A stretch of DNA of 33,013 nt from an uncultured Steroidobacter sp. (GTDB lineage Bacteria > Pseudomonadota > Gammaproteobacteria > Steroidobacterales > Steroidobacteraceae): positions 1 to 33,013 of the forward strand of contig CAMLEO010000044.1 in assembly GCA_946478975.1 (NCBI GenBank), read 5' to 3'. A program made the position numbers and the translations under genes. Positions 9,498 through 17,354 of the stretch are shown here, piece after piece (position 1 is the first letter of the stretch; each line of letters opens with the position of its first letter). The notes beneath the pieces are model-generated. The model worked only from the letters and a program-made list of their open reading frames with translations, ran no database searches and was not told where the DNA came from.

Positions 9498-11326
9498 GCG
9501 CAGCGAGCCCAGCGCCGGCACGCCGGCCGTTCATCGCCATCTGGCTGGTCGCTGGTACCGTCGCGGCTCTCTTTTGCAGCCTCACCTATCCCGCCGCCCA
9601 CATCGGCGATGAGTATGTGCCGGTCGGGAACGACTCGTTCTATCACGCGCGCCGCATCCTCGATACGGTGCGAGATCCCAGCAGCTTCTACGAGTTCGAT
9701 CCGAAGATTCACGCGCCCGAGGGCAGCCTACTGACGTGGCCCTGGGGCTACGACTTTGCAATGGCAATGCTGACCCGAGTCGGGATGGCGCTGGGAATTG
9801 CAAATGATCCGATGGCGATCCTCACCTGGATCCCGGTGGCCGCGGTGTTTGTTTCTATCGGCCTGCTGCTGCTCATTTGCAGACGCATGCGACTGCCGGC
9901 ATGGGCAGCTGCGATCGCGGCGTCATGCATGGCACTGGCACCGACCACTCAGCTGTTGCACGGCCCTGGCGAGCTCGATCATCACTTTGCGGAATTTATT
10001 TTCGTACTCTCGGCGCTCGCCGCCGGATTGAGCTGGCTGCAACACCCGGAATCCCGGCGCCGGGCGGCGCTTCTGGGTGCAGTGCTCGGCGTCGCGCCCG
10101 CAATTCACAACGGAGAGTTCATTCTGCAGCTGCCGATTCTTTGCGCCACGTTTGCAGGATGGTTGCAACAGCGGCGGCTACCGATGAGATCGACGCTGGT
10201 ATTCAGCGGCACGCTGCTGCTCGTGACGCTGTCGATGCTGCTTCCCTCCCTGCCGTTTCGGTTACATCGATTCGAGTTCTTTACGTTCTCCTGGTTTCAT
10301 CTGTACGTGGCCGGCTGTACTGGCGTGCTGATGGGGCTGATGAGTTACGTTCGATACACGCGAGCCGCGCTGGCGGCGCTGGCAGCGATCGCGGCCGTGC
10401 TCGGCATTGCGCTGCTCGGCCAACTCGACATTGCCGGCACGTTCATCGGCGGCACGCACCCGTACCTGGCAACGATCAACGAGATGCGTTCTCCGCTGGA
10501 GCTGGCGACGACCAAAGGTTTCCTCACCGTGGGTCGCGTCTATTCCTTGTTGATCTTTCTAGCGCCAGCCACGCTCGTGCTGTGCCTGGTGCAATGCTGG
10601 CGCGATCGAGCTTCGCCGCAGTTGCTGTTCTGGATCGTGTCGGCACTGGGCCTAGCGTTACTGTCGGCACAGGAGCGGCTGCATTACTTCGGCGACTTCG
10701 CTCTTTACCTGCCGTGGCTGATTCTGGCCGCCCAGTGGGTGCGCCGGCGTCCCGATCAGCGCCTGAAGATCCCGTTAGGCGCGGCCGCGGCGACGCTGCT
10801 GTGTTACACGCCGGTTCTGCGATACCAGCTGATCGAACCGATGGCAGTCGCGAACGATGCCTATTTTCTCGGCACGCGACCCTTGTACGGCACGTTGAGC
10901 AATGCCTGCGCAAAGCAGCCCGGCATCGTTCTCGCCGACAGCGACGCGGGCCATCCGATTCGTTTTTATACAGAGTGCTCAGTGATCGCCAACAACTTTC
11001 TCCTCACCCCACAGCACTTTGCCAAGATCGATCAGGCAGATCATCTGTTTTCGTTGTCCGCTGCTGAGTTGGCCGAGCAGCAGCCACGGATCGACTACTT
11101 GCTGATCCGCGCACTGGCGATGCGCGACCTGCCCGATGGCTCGGTCCAGTATCAGCTGTATTACTCCAACACCGGCAAGCTTGCGGCGGAGTTGTTGTAT
11201 AGCCAACCTTCGCAGCTGCCTCCGAACTACACGTTGCTGCAGGAAATGAGCTTCAAGGGCAAGGCGCCCTACGCACGGCTGTTCCGGATCGAGCATCCTG
11301 GCGGCACGACCGGAAGCGGGCCATGA
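9494..11326 (+). CDS. STT3/AglB/PglB-like oligosaccharyltransferase, paralogue 1
   Basis: Polytopic GT-C membrane enzyme, 610 residues, with a dozen or so hydrophobic helices and a C-terminal periplasmic part from about residue 440. It has the family's motif order: an acidic first loop, GNDSFYHARR, with Asp47; DHHFAE (162-167) in the second loop; TINE (327-330), the TIxE/SVSE loop motif, followed by MRSP; and Arg395 in QERLHYFG. The place of the acceptor-binding WWDYG motif reads DSDAG (482-486) followed by HPIRFYTECSVIANNF, which resembles the stretch after WWDYG in known STT3s. I infer that it transfers a lipid-linked sugar to a secreted protein, most simply a pilin. It overlaps its neighbours by ATGA on both sides. 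It is clearly paralogous to the protein at 15319-17160. Confidence 0.78.
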   Translation: MSAASPAPARRPFIAIWLVAGTVAALFCSLTYPAAHIGDEYVPVGNDSFYHARRILDTVRDPSSFYEFDPKIHAPEGSLLTWPWGYDFAMAMLTRVGMALGIANDPMAILTWIPVAAVFVSIGLLLLICRRMRLPAWAAAIAASCMALAPTTQLLHGPGELDHHFAEFIFVLSALAAGLSWLQHPESRRRAALLGAVLGVAPAIHNGEFILQLPILCATFAGWLQQRRLPMRSTLVFSGTLLLVTLSMLLPSLPFRLHRFEFFTFSWFHLYVAGCTGVLMGLMSYVRYTRAALAALAAIAAVLGIALLGQLDIAGTFIGGTHPYLATINEMRSPLELATTKGFLTVGRVYSLLIFLAPATLVLCLVQCWRDRASPQLLFWIVSALGLALLSAQERLHYFGDFALYLPWLILAAQWVRRRPDQRLKIPLGAAAATLLCYTPVLRYQLIEPMAVANDAYFLGTRPLYGTLSNACAKQPGIVLADSDAGHPIRFYTECSVIANNFLLTPQHFAKIDQADHLFSLSAAELAEQQPRIDYLLIRALAMRDLPDGSVQYQLYYSNTGKLAAELLYSQPSQLPPNYTLLQEMSFKGKAPYARLFRIEHPGGTTGSGP

Positions 11327-12120
11327 ACTTCGATTTCACGCCCGAATCCATCCGCACGCCGGCGCTCGAACTGGATCATCACCTCGTGCCGTGGGATGCG
11401 GAGATTTTCGGCGTCGGCGTGGCGCAGATCAGCAGAATTGAAATCAAGGATGCCGAGCGAGCGCTGCTCGATTATCAGGCATTCGTCCAATGGCGCGCGC
11501 GCCACAATATTCAGCTGTGCGCCTGTCGCGTGCCGGCGAACCGACTCAACGAATCGATGTTTCTGGAGGCCGACAGCTTTCGTTTCATCGAGCTGAATTA
11601 CCTGCCCCAGCTCACCAATCTCCAGGCTCGAACCTTTGACGACGGCGGTATCGAGATCGCGCCCGCGACCGAATCGGATCGAGACGCGCTCGCCGCGATG
11701 GCAGCACAGGTTCAATGGCACGGCCGGTTTCACCAAGACCCGCGCATCGATCCAGCCCTGGGCGATGAGCGTTATCGAGTCTGGATGATCAATGCATTCA
11801 GCCGTCCTGGACAACGCGTGTTGAAATGTTTGCTCGAAGGACGGATCGTGGCCTTCTTTGTGATCGAGCATCCTCAGCCAACGCACTGCTTCTGGTCGTT
11901 GACCGGCCTGGCGCCTGGACTGCAGGGCCGGGGCCTGGGCAAGCGGGTGTGGAACGCAATGCTGCGCCATCACCGCGATCGCGGCATCCAAGCGGTCAGC
12001 ACCAGCATTTCGTCCCACAACCTCGCTGTGTTCAATTTGTATGTTTCGCTCGGCTTTCGTTTTCCCGCGCCAACGATGACGCTGCAATGGCGCCCGCAAG
12101 GCGCAGGCGTGCTGAGCTGA
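11323..12120 (+). CDS. wecD: GNAT acetyltransferase, WecD/RffC-like
   Basis: Probable dTDP-4-amino-4,6-dideoxygalactose N-acetyltransferase, 265 residues. The C-terminal GNAT domain has the acetyl-CoA loop LQGRGLGKRVW and the terminal segment SSHNLAVFNLYVSLGFRF. The N-terminal half (WDAEIFGVGVAQI, then CRVPANRLNESMFLEA) and the linking WHGRFHQDPRIDPALGDERYRVW resemble WecD and other nucleotide-sugar acetyltransferases. It overlaps the first STT3-like gene by ATGA and is followed 6 bp later by a second gtrA-like gene. With WecE encoded 400 bp downstream, acetylation of dTDP-Fuc4N is the obvious reaction. A related amino-sugar N-acetyltransferase with another substrate cannot be excluded. Confidence 0.68.
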   Translation: MNFDFTPESIRTPALELDHHLVPWDAEIFGVGVAQISRIEIKDAERALLDYQAFVQWRARHNIQLCACRVPANRLNESMFLEADSFRFIELNYLPQLTNLQARTFDDGGIEIAPATESDRDALAAMAAQVQWHGRFHQDPRIDPALGDERYRVWMINAFSRPGQRVLKCLLEGRIVAFFVIEHPQPTHCFWSLTGLAPGLQGRGLGKRVWNAMLRHHRDRGIQAVSTSISSHNLAVFNLYVSLGFRFPAPTMTLQWRPQGAGVLS

Positions 12121-12126
12121 ATTGCC

Positions 12127-12528
12127 ATGGCGATGAACACGTTGCGTCAGCTAATGCGCTACGGCGTGGTCGGCCTGGCATCGAACGGGCTGCTGTATGC
12201 GGTTTATCTGTTATTGAGCGCCGGCGGCATGGGGCACAAGCTCGCGATGACTCTCATGTATTGTGCCGGCGTCGCCATGACGTTCGTATTCAATCGAAGT
12301 TGGACCTTCCGTAGCAACACCGCTGCCGCCGCGACCTTCTGCCGTTACGTGATGACATACGCCGCGGGATACGTATTCAACCTGATCTCGCTGTGGCTGC
12401 TCGTCGATGTCAGCGGATTGCCGCATCGGCAGACCATGGCGGCGCTGATCATCGTGACCGCGGCACTGATCTTTACCGCACAAAAATTCTGGGTATTCGC
12501 CGCACCGGCGTTGCTGGAACAATCCTGA
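12127..12528 (+). CDS. GtrA-like membrane protein, second copy
   Basis: Four-helix GtrA-family protein of 133 residues, a probable flippase for polyprenyl-phosphate sugar. It begins MAMNTLRQLMRYGVVGLASNG, the usual short cytoplasmic N-terminus running into helix 1. It has FVFNRSWTFRS between helices 2 and 3, and TAQKFWVF near the C-terminus, where the family has a conserved aromatic-rich FxxxKxWVF-type end. It starts 6 bp after the wecD-like stop and ends 13 bp before wecE, so it belongs to the same transcription unit although the ATGA chain stops here. It is not close in sequence to the first GtrA copy, which argues for separate origins rather than a recent tandem duplication. Confidence 0.85.
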   Translation: MAMNTLRQLMRYGVVGLASNGLLYAVYLLLSAGGMGHKLAMTLMYCAGVAMTFVFNRSWTFRSNTAAAATFCRYVMTYAAGYVFNLISLWLLVDVSGLPHRQTMAALIIVTAALIFTAQKFWVFAAPALLEQS

Positions 12529-12541
12529 CTCCGAGCTTCCA

Positions 12542-13690
12542 ATGGCGTATCGCATTCCATTCAACAAACCTTTCGTCGTCGGTCCCGAACTCGAGTACAT
12601 CGCGCAGTGCCTCGCCGATGCCAAGCTCTGCGGCGACGGCCGCTTCACCAAGCAGTGCCAGGAGCTGATGGAACGGCAGTTCGGTGCGCACCGCGTGCTG
12701 CTGACAACGTCCGGCACGTCGGCATTGGAAATGGCCGCCCTGCTCTGCGATCTGGAACCCGGCGACGAAGTCATCATGCCGTCGTACACGTTCGTCTCGA
12801 CCGCAAACGCATTCGTCTTGCGCGGCGCACGGCCGGCCTTCGTCGATATTCGCCCCGACACGTTGAACATGAATGAAACATTGATCGAAGCGGCGATCAC
12901 GCCGCGCACGCGCGCCGTCGTGCCGGTTCACTACGCAGGCGTAGCCTGTGAAATGGACGAGATCAATGCGATTGCCGCCCGCCACGGTTTGCGGGTGGTC
13001 GAAGATGCCGCGCAGGGAGTGAGCGCGACCTACCGTGGGAAATATCTCGGCACCCTAGGTGACTTCGGCGCCTACAGCTTTCACGAGACGAAGAATTTCG
13101 TATGCGGCGAAGGCGGCGCCCTGGTGACGACGCACGCCGAGGACATCACACGCGCCGAGATCATCCGCGAGAAGGGCACCAATCGCAGTCAGTTCTTTCG
13201 CGGCCAAGTCGACAAGTACACCTGGGTCGACGTCGGCTCCTCGTTCCTGTCTTCGGATATCCTGGCTGCGTTCCTGCTGGCGCAATTACAAAACAAAGAG
13301 CAGATCACGGCCCTGCGCCGGCGCGTTTACGAAACCTATGAGCGGCAGTTGCGGCCGCTGCAACGGCAAGGACTGATGAGCCTGCCAATCGTGCCCGAGC
13401 ATTGCGGCACGAACTTCCACATGTTTTATATCGTGCTCGAAAGCCTGGAGATCCGCACCCGGTTGATCGAGCACCTGCAGGCCGCCGGTATCCTGGCCGT
13501 CTTTCATTACGTGCCGCTGCACACTGCGCCGATGGGTGTCGCGATGGGCTATCGCGCGGGCATGCTGCCGCGAACCGAATCGATCAGCGAACGCGTGCTG
13601 AGACTGCCGTTGTACGCCGGCCTGTCGGCGACCGAGCAGGACAGCGTCATCGATGAGATCTTCAGGTTCTTCGGTCAGCGCCGCGGTTGA
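12542..13690 (+). CDS. wecE: dTDP-4-amino-4,6-dideoxygalactose transaminase
   Basis: PLP-dependent sugar aminotransferase of the DegT/DnrJ/EryC1 family. It converts dTDP-4-keto-6-deoxy-glucose to dTDP-4-amino-4,6-dideoxygalactose with glutamate as amino donor. The 382-residue product starts MAYRIPFNKPFVVGPELEYI, which matches the WecE/RffA subgroup, and contains TTSGTSALEMAALL, PSYTFVSTANAFVLRGA, VVPVHYAGVACEMDEI, EDAAQG and the PLP-lysine segment SFHETKNFVCGEGGAL (Lys184). Its substrate is the RfbB product made in the same operon, and its product suits the wecD-like acetyltransferase. It is the last plus-strand gene of the operon before a convergent gene whose stop is only 9 bp away. Confidence 0.92.
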   Translation: MAYRIPFNKPFVVGPELEYIAQCLADAKLCGDGRFTKQCQELMERQFGAHRVLLTTSGTSALEMAALLCDLEPGDEVIMPSYTFVSTANAFVLRGARPAFVDIRPDTLNMNETLIEAAITPRTRAVVPVHYAGVACEMDEINAIAARHGLRVVEDAAQGVSATYRGKYLGTLGDFGAYSFHETKNFVCGEGGALVTTHAEDITRAEIIREKGTNRSQFFRGQVDKYTWVDVGSSFLSSDILAAFLLAQLQNKEQITALRRRVYETYERQLRPLQRQGLMSLPIVPEHCGTNFHMFYIVLESLEIRTRLIEHLQAAGILAVFHYVPLHTAPMGVAMGYRAGMLPRTESISERVLRLPLYAGLSATEQDSVIDEIFRFFGQRRG

Positions 13691-13699
13691 AGCGCTGAG

Positions 13700-15262
13700 T
13701 CACCGGGCGGCGGGGCCCGCGAGCTTTTCCTTGTTTCGATACAGCCACCACCAGTCGCTGCGTGCCACCAACTCCACGGCGTCGCGCTTCTGCTTGAAGA
13801 TCTCGTTGGAGATATCGCCGTTCGCCTTCACCAGGAAGTAGTCGTACTTGGCGCCGCCGCGCGCATCCCAATCGAACATCGTTGGATACCAGCTCACGCC
13901 TTCGTCGATGCGCGGCCCGGCATCCGCTTTGTAGCGCGCCATCTGCGAATAAAAATCGGCGAAATTGAAATCGACGATGCCGCCGCGCCGGGCCTGATAC
14001 CAGGCCGGAAAATGCATATAAACCGGCAGTGCGAACAACGGACTGCTCTTGTCGTAAACCATGGCGGCGACACGCCGTCCCGGCTCCATCTGCGCCAGCA
14101 CGCGATCGAACGATTCGGTCTCGCGCGCGAAGGCTGCGAAACGTCCGGTATTTAGAAACATCCACAGGATCACCAGCGGCAGCGCCAGCCAATCGGGCCG
14201 TCGCACGCTCGGCGCCGGCGGATCCCAGAGCAGCAGCCACAACGGCACTAGAAATATTCCGAGGCGTTGATAGAAATAGGCCGTGCTGAATACGAAATGC
14301 GGCGCCGTCAGGAACACAGCCAGACCGAGCAGCAGCGGCAGCCAGCGCTGCGGACGACAGCTCAGCGTCGAACCCATCAGCCGCGGCAGCGACACGATCG
14401 CGGCCAGCAGCAGCAGGCAGATGAACGGCGAAAACCAGTCCTGGCCCGCAGGCTGCTTCAGCAATTCGAACAAGCGCATGATGAAAGGACCGAACACCAC
14501 CGGATCGCTGCTGACGCGCGCTTCGTTGGTGTACGTCACGAGCATCCACACGCCGATCAGCGGCACTGGCGCGGTGTACGGCAGCGCTCTGAGCATCAAT
14601 CCTTTCCAGTCGCGATGATGCGCACCGGCGATGTAGCCGAGCGCCATCAGCGAAGTGAAGCCGAGCACGATGATGTGACAGAAGAACAGCGCCAGGGACG
14701 CAATCGCCACGCCGATGCCTCGTCGCATCGTGGGCGCGTCGGCAAAGCGAATTGCCTGGATGAAGAACAACAGCCCGAAGGGCAGCGCGACCAGGAACGA
14801 TAGGAAGCCCCAGTAGAACGCATAGCTGAACGAGCACGGAATGGCGAGCCACTTCCAGCGCTCGTCGGCGCCCGCGGCCTTCAGCAGCGCACCCGTCAAC
14901 AAAGGAATGGAAATGAGCGACAAGGACACCAGCAACTGTCCGGCCATGCCGACGGGCATCACGGTCGAGAACGCGTACAGAAGCATGTAGCCCAGCAGGT
15001 AGGGCGTGAACCAATTGACGTCGAACAGCTGCGTGAATGTCGGGTTGCCGGCCCAGATCTCGCGCAGGGCGGCGATCTGGGCTGCATGCTGAGGCATGTC
15101 GACCATGGGCAAGTACTGCCCGAACCACAGCGGTGCGATCGATAGCAGCACAACCGTGACGAACAGTCGGTTGTTACGTACCGAAATCGTCTGACCCACC
15201 TGGGAGGAAAACTGCGGTGTAAGTCGCTCTGTGGTTTCAGTCATTCGCTTAACATATCCCAT
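13700..15262 (-). CDS. Polytopic membrane protein, possible GT-C glycosyltransferase
   Basis: I do not recognise a named family with certainty. From the ATG at 15262, preceded 8 nt upstream by GGAG (15274-15271 on the minus strand), the product is 520 residues; an in-frame ATG lies at 15244. It has an N-terminal helix followed by a loop, LPMVDMPQHAAQIAALREI, whose acidic residue after helix 1 recalls GT-C enzymes. About ten more hydrophobic helices follow, then a soluble C-terminal part with YMHFPAWYQARRGG. I see no DHH, TIxE or WWDYG-like motif, so it is not a third copy of the STT3-like proteins. It is the only minus-strand gene in the block, convergent with wecE and divergent from the second STT3-like gene. 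A role in sugar transfer is inferred from context. Confidence 0.6.
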   Translation of the reverse strand: MGYVKRMTETTERLTPQFSSQVGQTISVRNNRLFVTVVLLSIAPLWFGQYLPMVDMPQHAAQIAALREIWAGNPTFTQLFDVNWFTPYLLGYMLLYAFSTVMPVGMAGQLLVSLSLISIPLLTGALLKAAGADERWKWLAIPCSFSYAFYWGFLSFLVALPFGLLFFIQAIRFADAPTMRRGIGVAIASLALFFCHIIVLGFTSLMALGYIAGAHHRDWKGLMLRALPYTAPVPLIGVWMLVTYTNEARVSSDPVVFGPFIMRLFELLKQPAGQDWFSPFICLLLLAAIVSLPRLMGSTLSCRPQRWLPLLLGLAVFLTAPHFVFSTAYFYQRLGIFLVPLWLLLWDPPAPSVRRPDWLALPLVILWMFLNTGRFAAFARETESFDRVLAQMEPGRRVAAMVYDKSSPLFALPVYMHFPAWYQARRGGIVDFNFADFYSQMARYKADAGPRIDEGVSWYPTMFDWDARGGAKYDYFLVKANGDISNEIFKQKRDAVELVARSDWWWLYRNKEKLAGPAAR

Positions 15263-15318
15263 TCGCAGCACTCCGCCGCGAGAAGCATCCCACAGTTCGG
15301 ACAGGACCGACTTCGCAC

Positions 15319-17160
15319 ATGAGCATGCAGATCAAGGCACCGTGGACCACGCTCGGCTTGTGGCTGCTGGCCAGCTGTATCGCTGCAGTGTCGTGCGCGC
15401 TGCTGATACCGGCCGCGCACATCGGCGATGGCTACTTTCCGATTGGCAACGACAGTTTCTATCACGCTGCGCGCATCCTCGAGACCGCGCGCGACCCCGC
15501 CTCGTTCTACGAATTCGATCGGAAGATTCATGCCCCCGAGGGCAGCCTGCTGACGTGGCCGTGGGGCTACGACTACTTCATCGCGATGATCGTGCGCGCC
15601 GGCGTGGCGATCGGACTGAGCTCGGATCCGCTCACGATCATGTCGTGGATTCCGATTGCCGCCGTGTTCATCGGCACCGGCATGCTGATGCTCGTGGCTC
15701 GCCGGCTGGGCTTGAACGATTGGCCGGCGGCGCTCGCAGGCTTATGCCTGGCATTCAACCAGACGACGCAGGTGCTGTATGGCTACGGGCAGATCGATCA
15801 TCACTTCGCCGAGCACATTTTCATCTTGGCGTCGTTGGCCGCGGGATTGACGTGGCTGCGCTCGCCGACCGTGCGCACCGCTGCAATTCTGGGCGCGATC
15901 TTCGGAGTTGCACTCGCGGTTCACAATGGGCTGTTCGTCATCCAGGTGCCGTTGCTGCTGACGCTGTTCGTGCGCTGGCTGCACGGCGACCGAGTTCCTT
16001 TCAGATCCGCTGGCGCACTCGTGGCTGCCTTGCTCGCATCGACGCTCGCAGTGCTGATTCCCTCGCAGCCGTTCCAAATGGGCCGGTTCGAGTTCTACAC
16101 GCTGTCCTGCTTCCATCTTTACGTCGTCTGCTGCACAGCGCTGTTCGTGATCCTGTTCGCCCGATTGGAACCCACCCGACGCAGTATTTCAGTGCTGATC
16201 GCGATCGCTGCAGTCCTGCTGCTGCCGCTACTCAATCAGATCAGACATGCCGAATCGTTCGTCTCCGGCAGTCTGGGAATGTTGAAAGACATTCTGGAAA
16301 TGCGCTCGCCGGTCAAGCTCGCGCTCGACGGTTATGAGCTGATGCTCACCGGCTTCTATTCGCTGCTGATCTGGCTGGCCCCATTCGCTTTCGCGCTTTG
16401 CGCATATCGCGCCTGGCGCGAGCGCCGCGAACCGCGGCTACTGTTCTGGATTTCATGCGTGCTCGGACTGGCGCTGATGTCGACTCAACTGCGCATGCAT
16501 TACTTCGGCGGCTTCGCGCTTTATCTGCCCTGGCTCATCGTCGCCCAGGAGCTCGCGTTGCGACGTCAAGAACTCTACCGGCGCACACTGCTGATCACTT
16601 CGCTGCTGCTGGTGCTTGCATACGCACCAGTGATACGGCACGCGCTGATCGCGCCGACACCGAAGGCAGGGGATGACTGGTTCGACGACATCTACCCAGT
16701 CTTTCCAGCGCTGCGCAAAGCCTGCGCCGAAGACCCTGGCATCGTGCTCGCGGATAGCAACGCCGGTCACTACATCAGGTATTTCACCAATTGTTCGGTG
16801 ATAGCGGACAACTTTCTGCTCACCGAACAGCACTTCGCCAAGGTGGACGAGGTGAAGCGCCTGTTCTCGCTGCCGGCCAACGAATTCAGTCAGCACGCGC
16901 CTTACGTGAAATATGTCCTGGCGCGAGCAGCCAATATCGAGCTGCGGGCGGACGGTCATTTTCTTTATGACTTCTTCGGCGGCGCGTCCCGACTGCCGGA
17001 TACGTTGCTGCTCGGCCCGCAGTCCGCGGTGCCGCCCGATTTCAAGCTGCTGTTCGAAGTCAACATTGGATTTCAGACCGGCGAAGTGCGAAACATTCCT
17101 TATGCCAAGCTGTACAAGATGCAGCCCACGACATCGTCGGCAAACGACGTCGCTGAATGA
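15319..17160 (+). CDS. STT3/AglB/PglB-like oligosaccharyltransferase, paralogue 2
   Basis: Second STT3-like enzyme, 613 residues from the ATG at 15319 (an ATG two codons later is also possible; neither has a strong Shine-Dalgarno). It aligns by eye with paralogue 1 over its whole length. Shared blocks are GNDSFYHA (Asp45), KIHAPEGSLLTWPWGYD, DHHFAE (160-165), LEMRSP with Glu327 in place of TINEMRSP, HYFGGFALYLPWL with Arg392 just before it, and the periplasmic DSNAG (479-483) followed by HYIRYFTNCSVIADNF. The aspartate kept by paralogue 1 in the WWDYG position is Asn481 here. It ends 194 bp before pilA1 and reads towards it. I infer that it glycosylates a secreted protein, with the adjacent pilins the leading candidates. 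Its own promoter must lie in the 56-bp divergent gap at 15263-15318, where I could not identify one. Confidence 0.78.
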   Translation: MSMQIKAPWTTLGLWLLASCIAAVSCALLIPAAHIGDGYFPIGNDSFYHAARILETARDPASFYEFDRKIHAPEGSLLTWPWGYDYFIAMIVRAGVAIGLSSDPLTIMSWIPIAAVFIGTGMLMLVARRLGLNDWPAALAGLCLAFNQTTQVLYGYGQIDHHFAEHIFILASLAAGLTWLRSPTVRTAAILGAIFGVALAVHNGLFVIQVPLLLTLFVRWLHGDRVPFRSAGALVAALLASTLAVLIPSQPFQMGRFEFYTLSCFHLYVVCCTALFVILFARLEPTRRSISVLIAIAAVLLLPLLNQIRHAESFVSGSLGMLKDILEMRSPVKLALDGYELMLTGFYSLLIWLAPFAFALCAYRAWRERREPRLLFWISCVLGLALMSTQLRMHYFGGFALYLPWLIVAQELALRRQELYRRTLLITSLLLVLAYAPVIRHALIAPTPKAGDDWFDDIYPVFPALRKACAEDPGIVLADSNAGHYIRYFTNCSVIADNFLLTEQHFAKVDEVKRLFSLPANEFSQHAPYVKYVLARAANIELRADGHFLYDFFGGASRLPDTLLLGPQSAVPPDFKLLFEVNIGFQTGEVRNIPYAKLYKMQPTTSSANDVAE

Positions 17161-17256
17161 CAGGAATTGTCACAATGTGCCGAGGAATGCTGAGCGCAAC
17201 GCGCATGCCAGCTCGTGACTTCGCCTGAAGAACCGGAAAAGCAGCCATCCAGACAG
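17158..17256. promoter_or_regulatory. Candidate PilR binding sites upstream of pilA1
   Basis: An inverted repeat TGACA (17158-17162), 5-nt spacer, TGTCA (17168-17172) overlaps the stop of the second STT3-like gene. Another CTGTC is found on the minus strand at 17256-17252. PilR sites described upstream of pilA in Pseudomonas contain (C/G)TGTC, and the first repeat also reads CTGTC on the minus strand (17163-17159). They lie 25 to 125 bp upstream of the sigma-54 promoter, a normal enhancer distance. The motif is short, so chance matches are possible. Confidence 0.45.
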
Positions 17257-17280
17257 CCACTTACGACTCCCGCGCACAGT

Positions 17281-17296
17281 TGGCACGTGGCTTGCT
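17281..17296 (+). promoter_or_regulatory. Sigma-54 promoter of pilA1
   Basis: TGGCAC (17281-17286), then GTGGC, then TTGC (17292-17295) is an exact match to the -24/-12 consensus TGGCAC-N5-TTGC. The transcription start should fall near 17307, giving a leader of about 48 nt before the pilA1 ATG with its GAGGAGA ribosome-binding site at 17342-17348. PilA expression from a sigma-54 promoter activated by PilR is well established in Pseudomonas, and pilS and pilR are present in this window. Confidence 0.9.
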
Positions 17297-17354
17297 TTAT
17301 TTCCTGCGCCGACACACGTCGCTGCTGATTTGTTTATCTACGAGGAGAGTTTGC

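Noticed and set aside
6578..13690. dTDP-rhamnose or Fuc3NAc pathway
   Set aside because: There is no rmlC/rmlD for rhamnose and no fdtA-type ketoisomerase for Fuc3NAc. WecE and the WecD-like enzyme favour Fuc4NAc.
13700..15262. Third STT3-like oligosaccharyltransferase
   Set aside because: It has many helices and an acidic first loop but no DHH, TIxE-like or WWDYG-like segment, and no shared blocks with the two paralogues.
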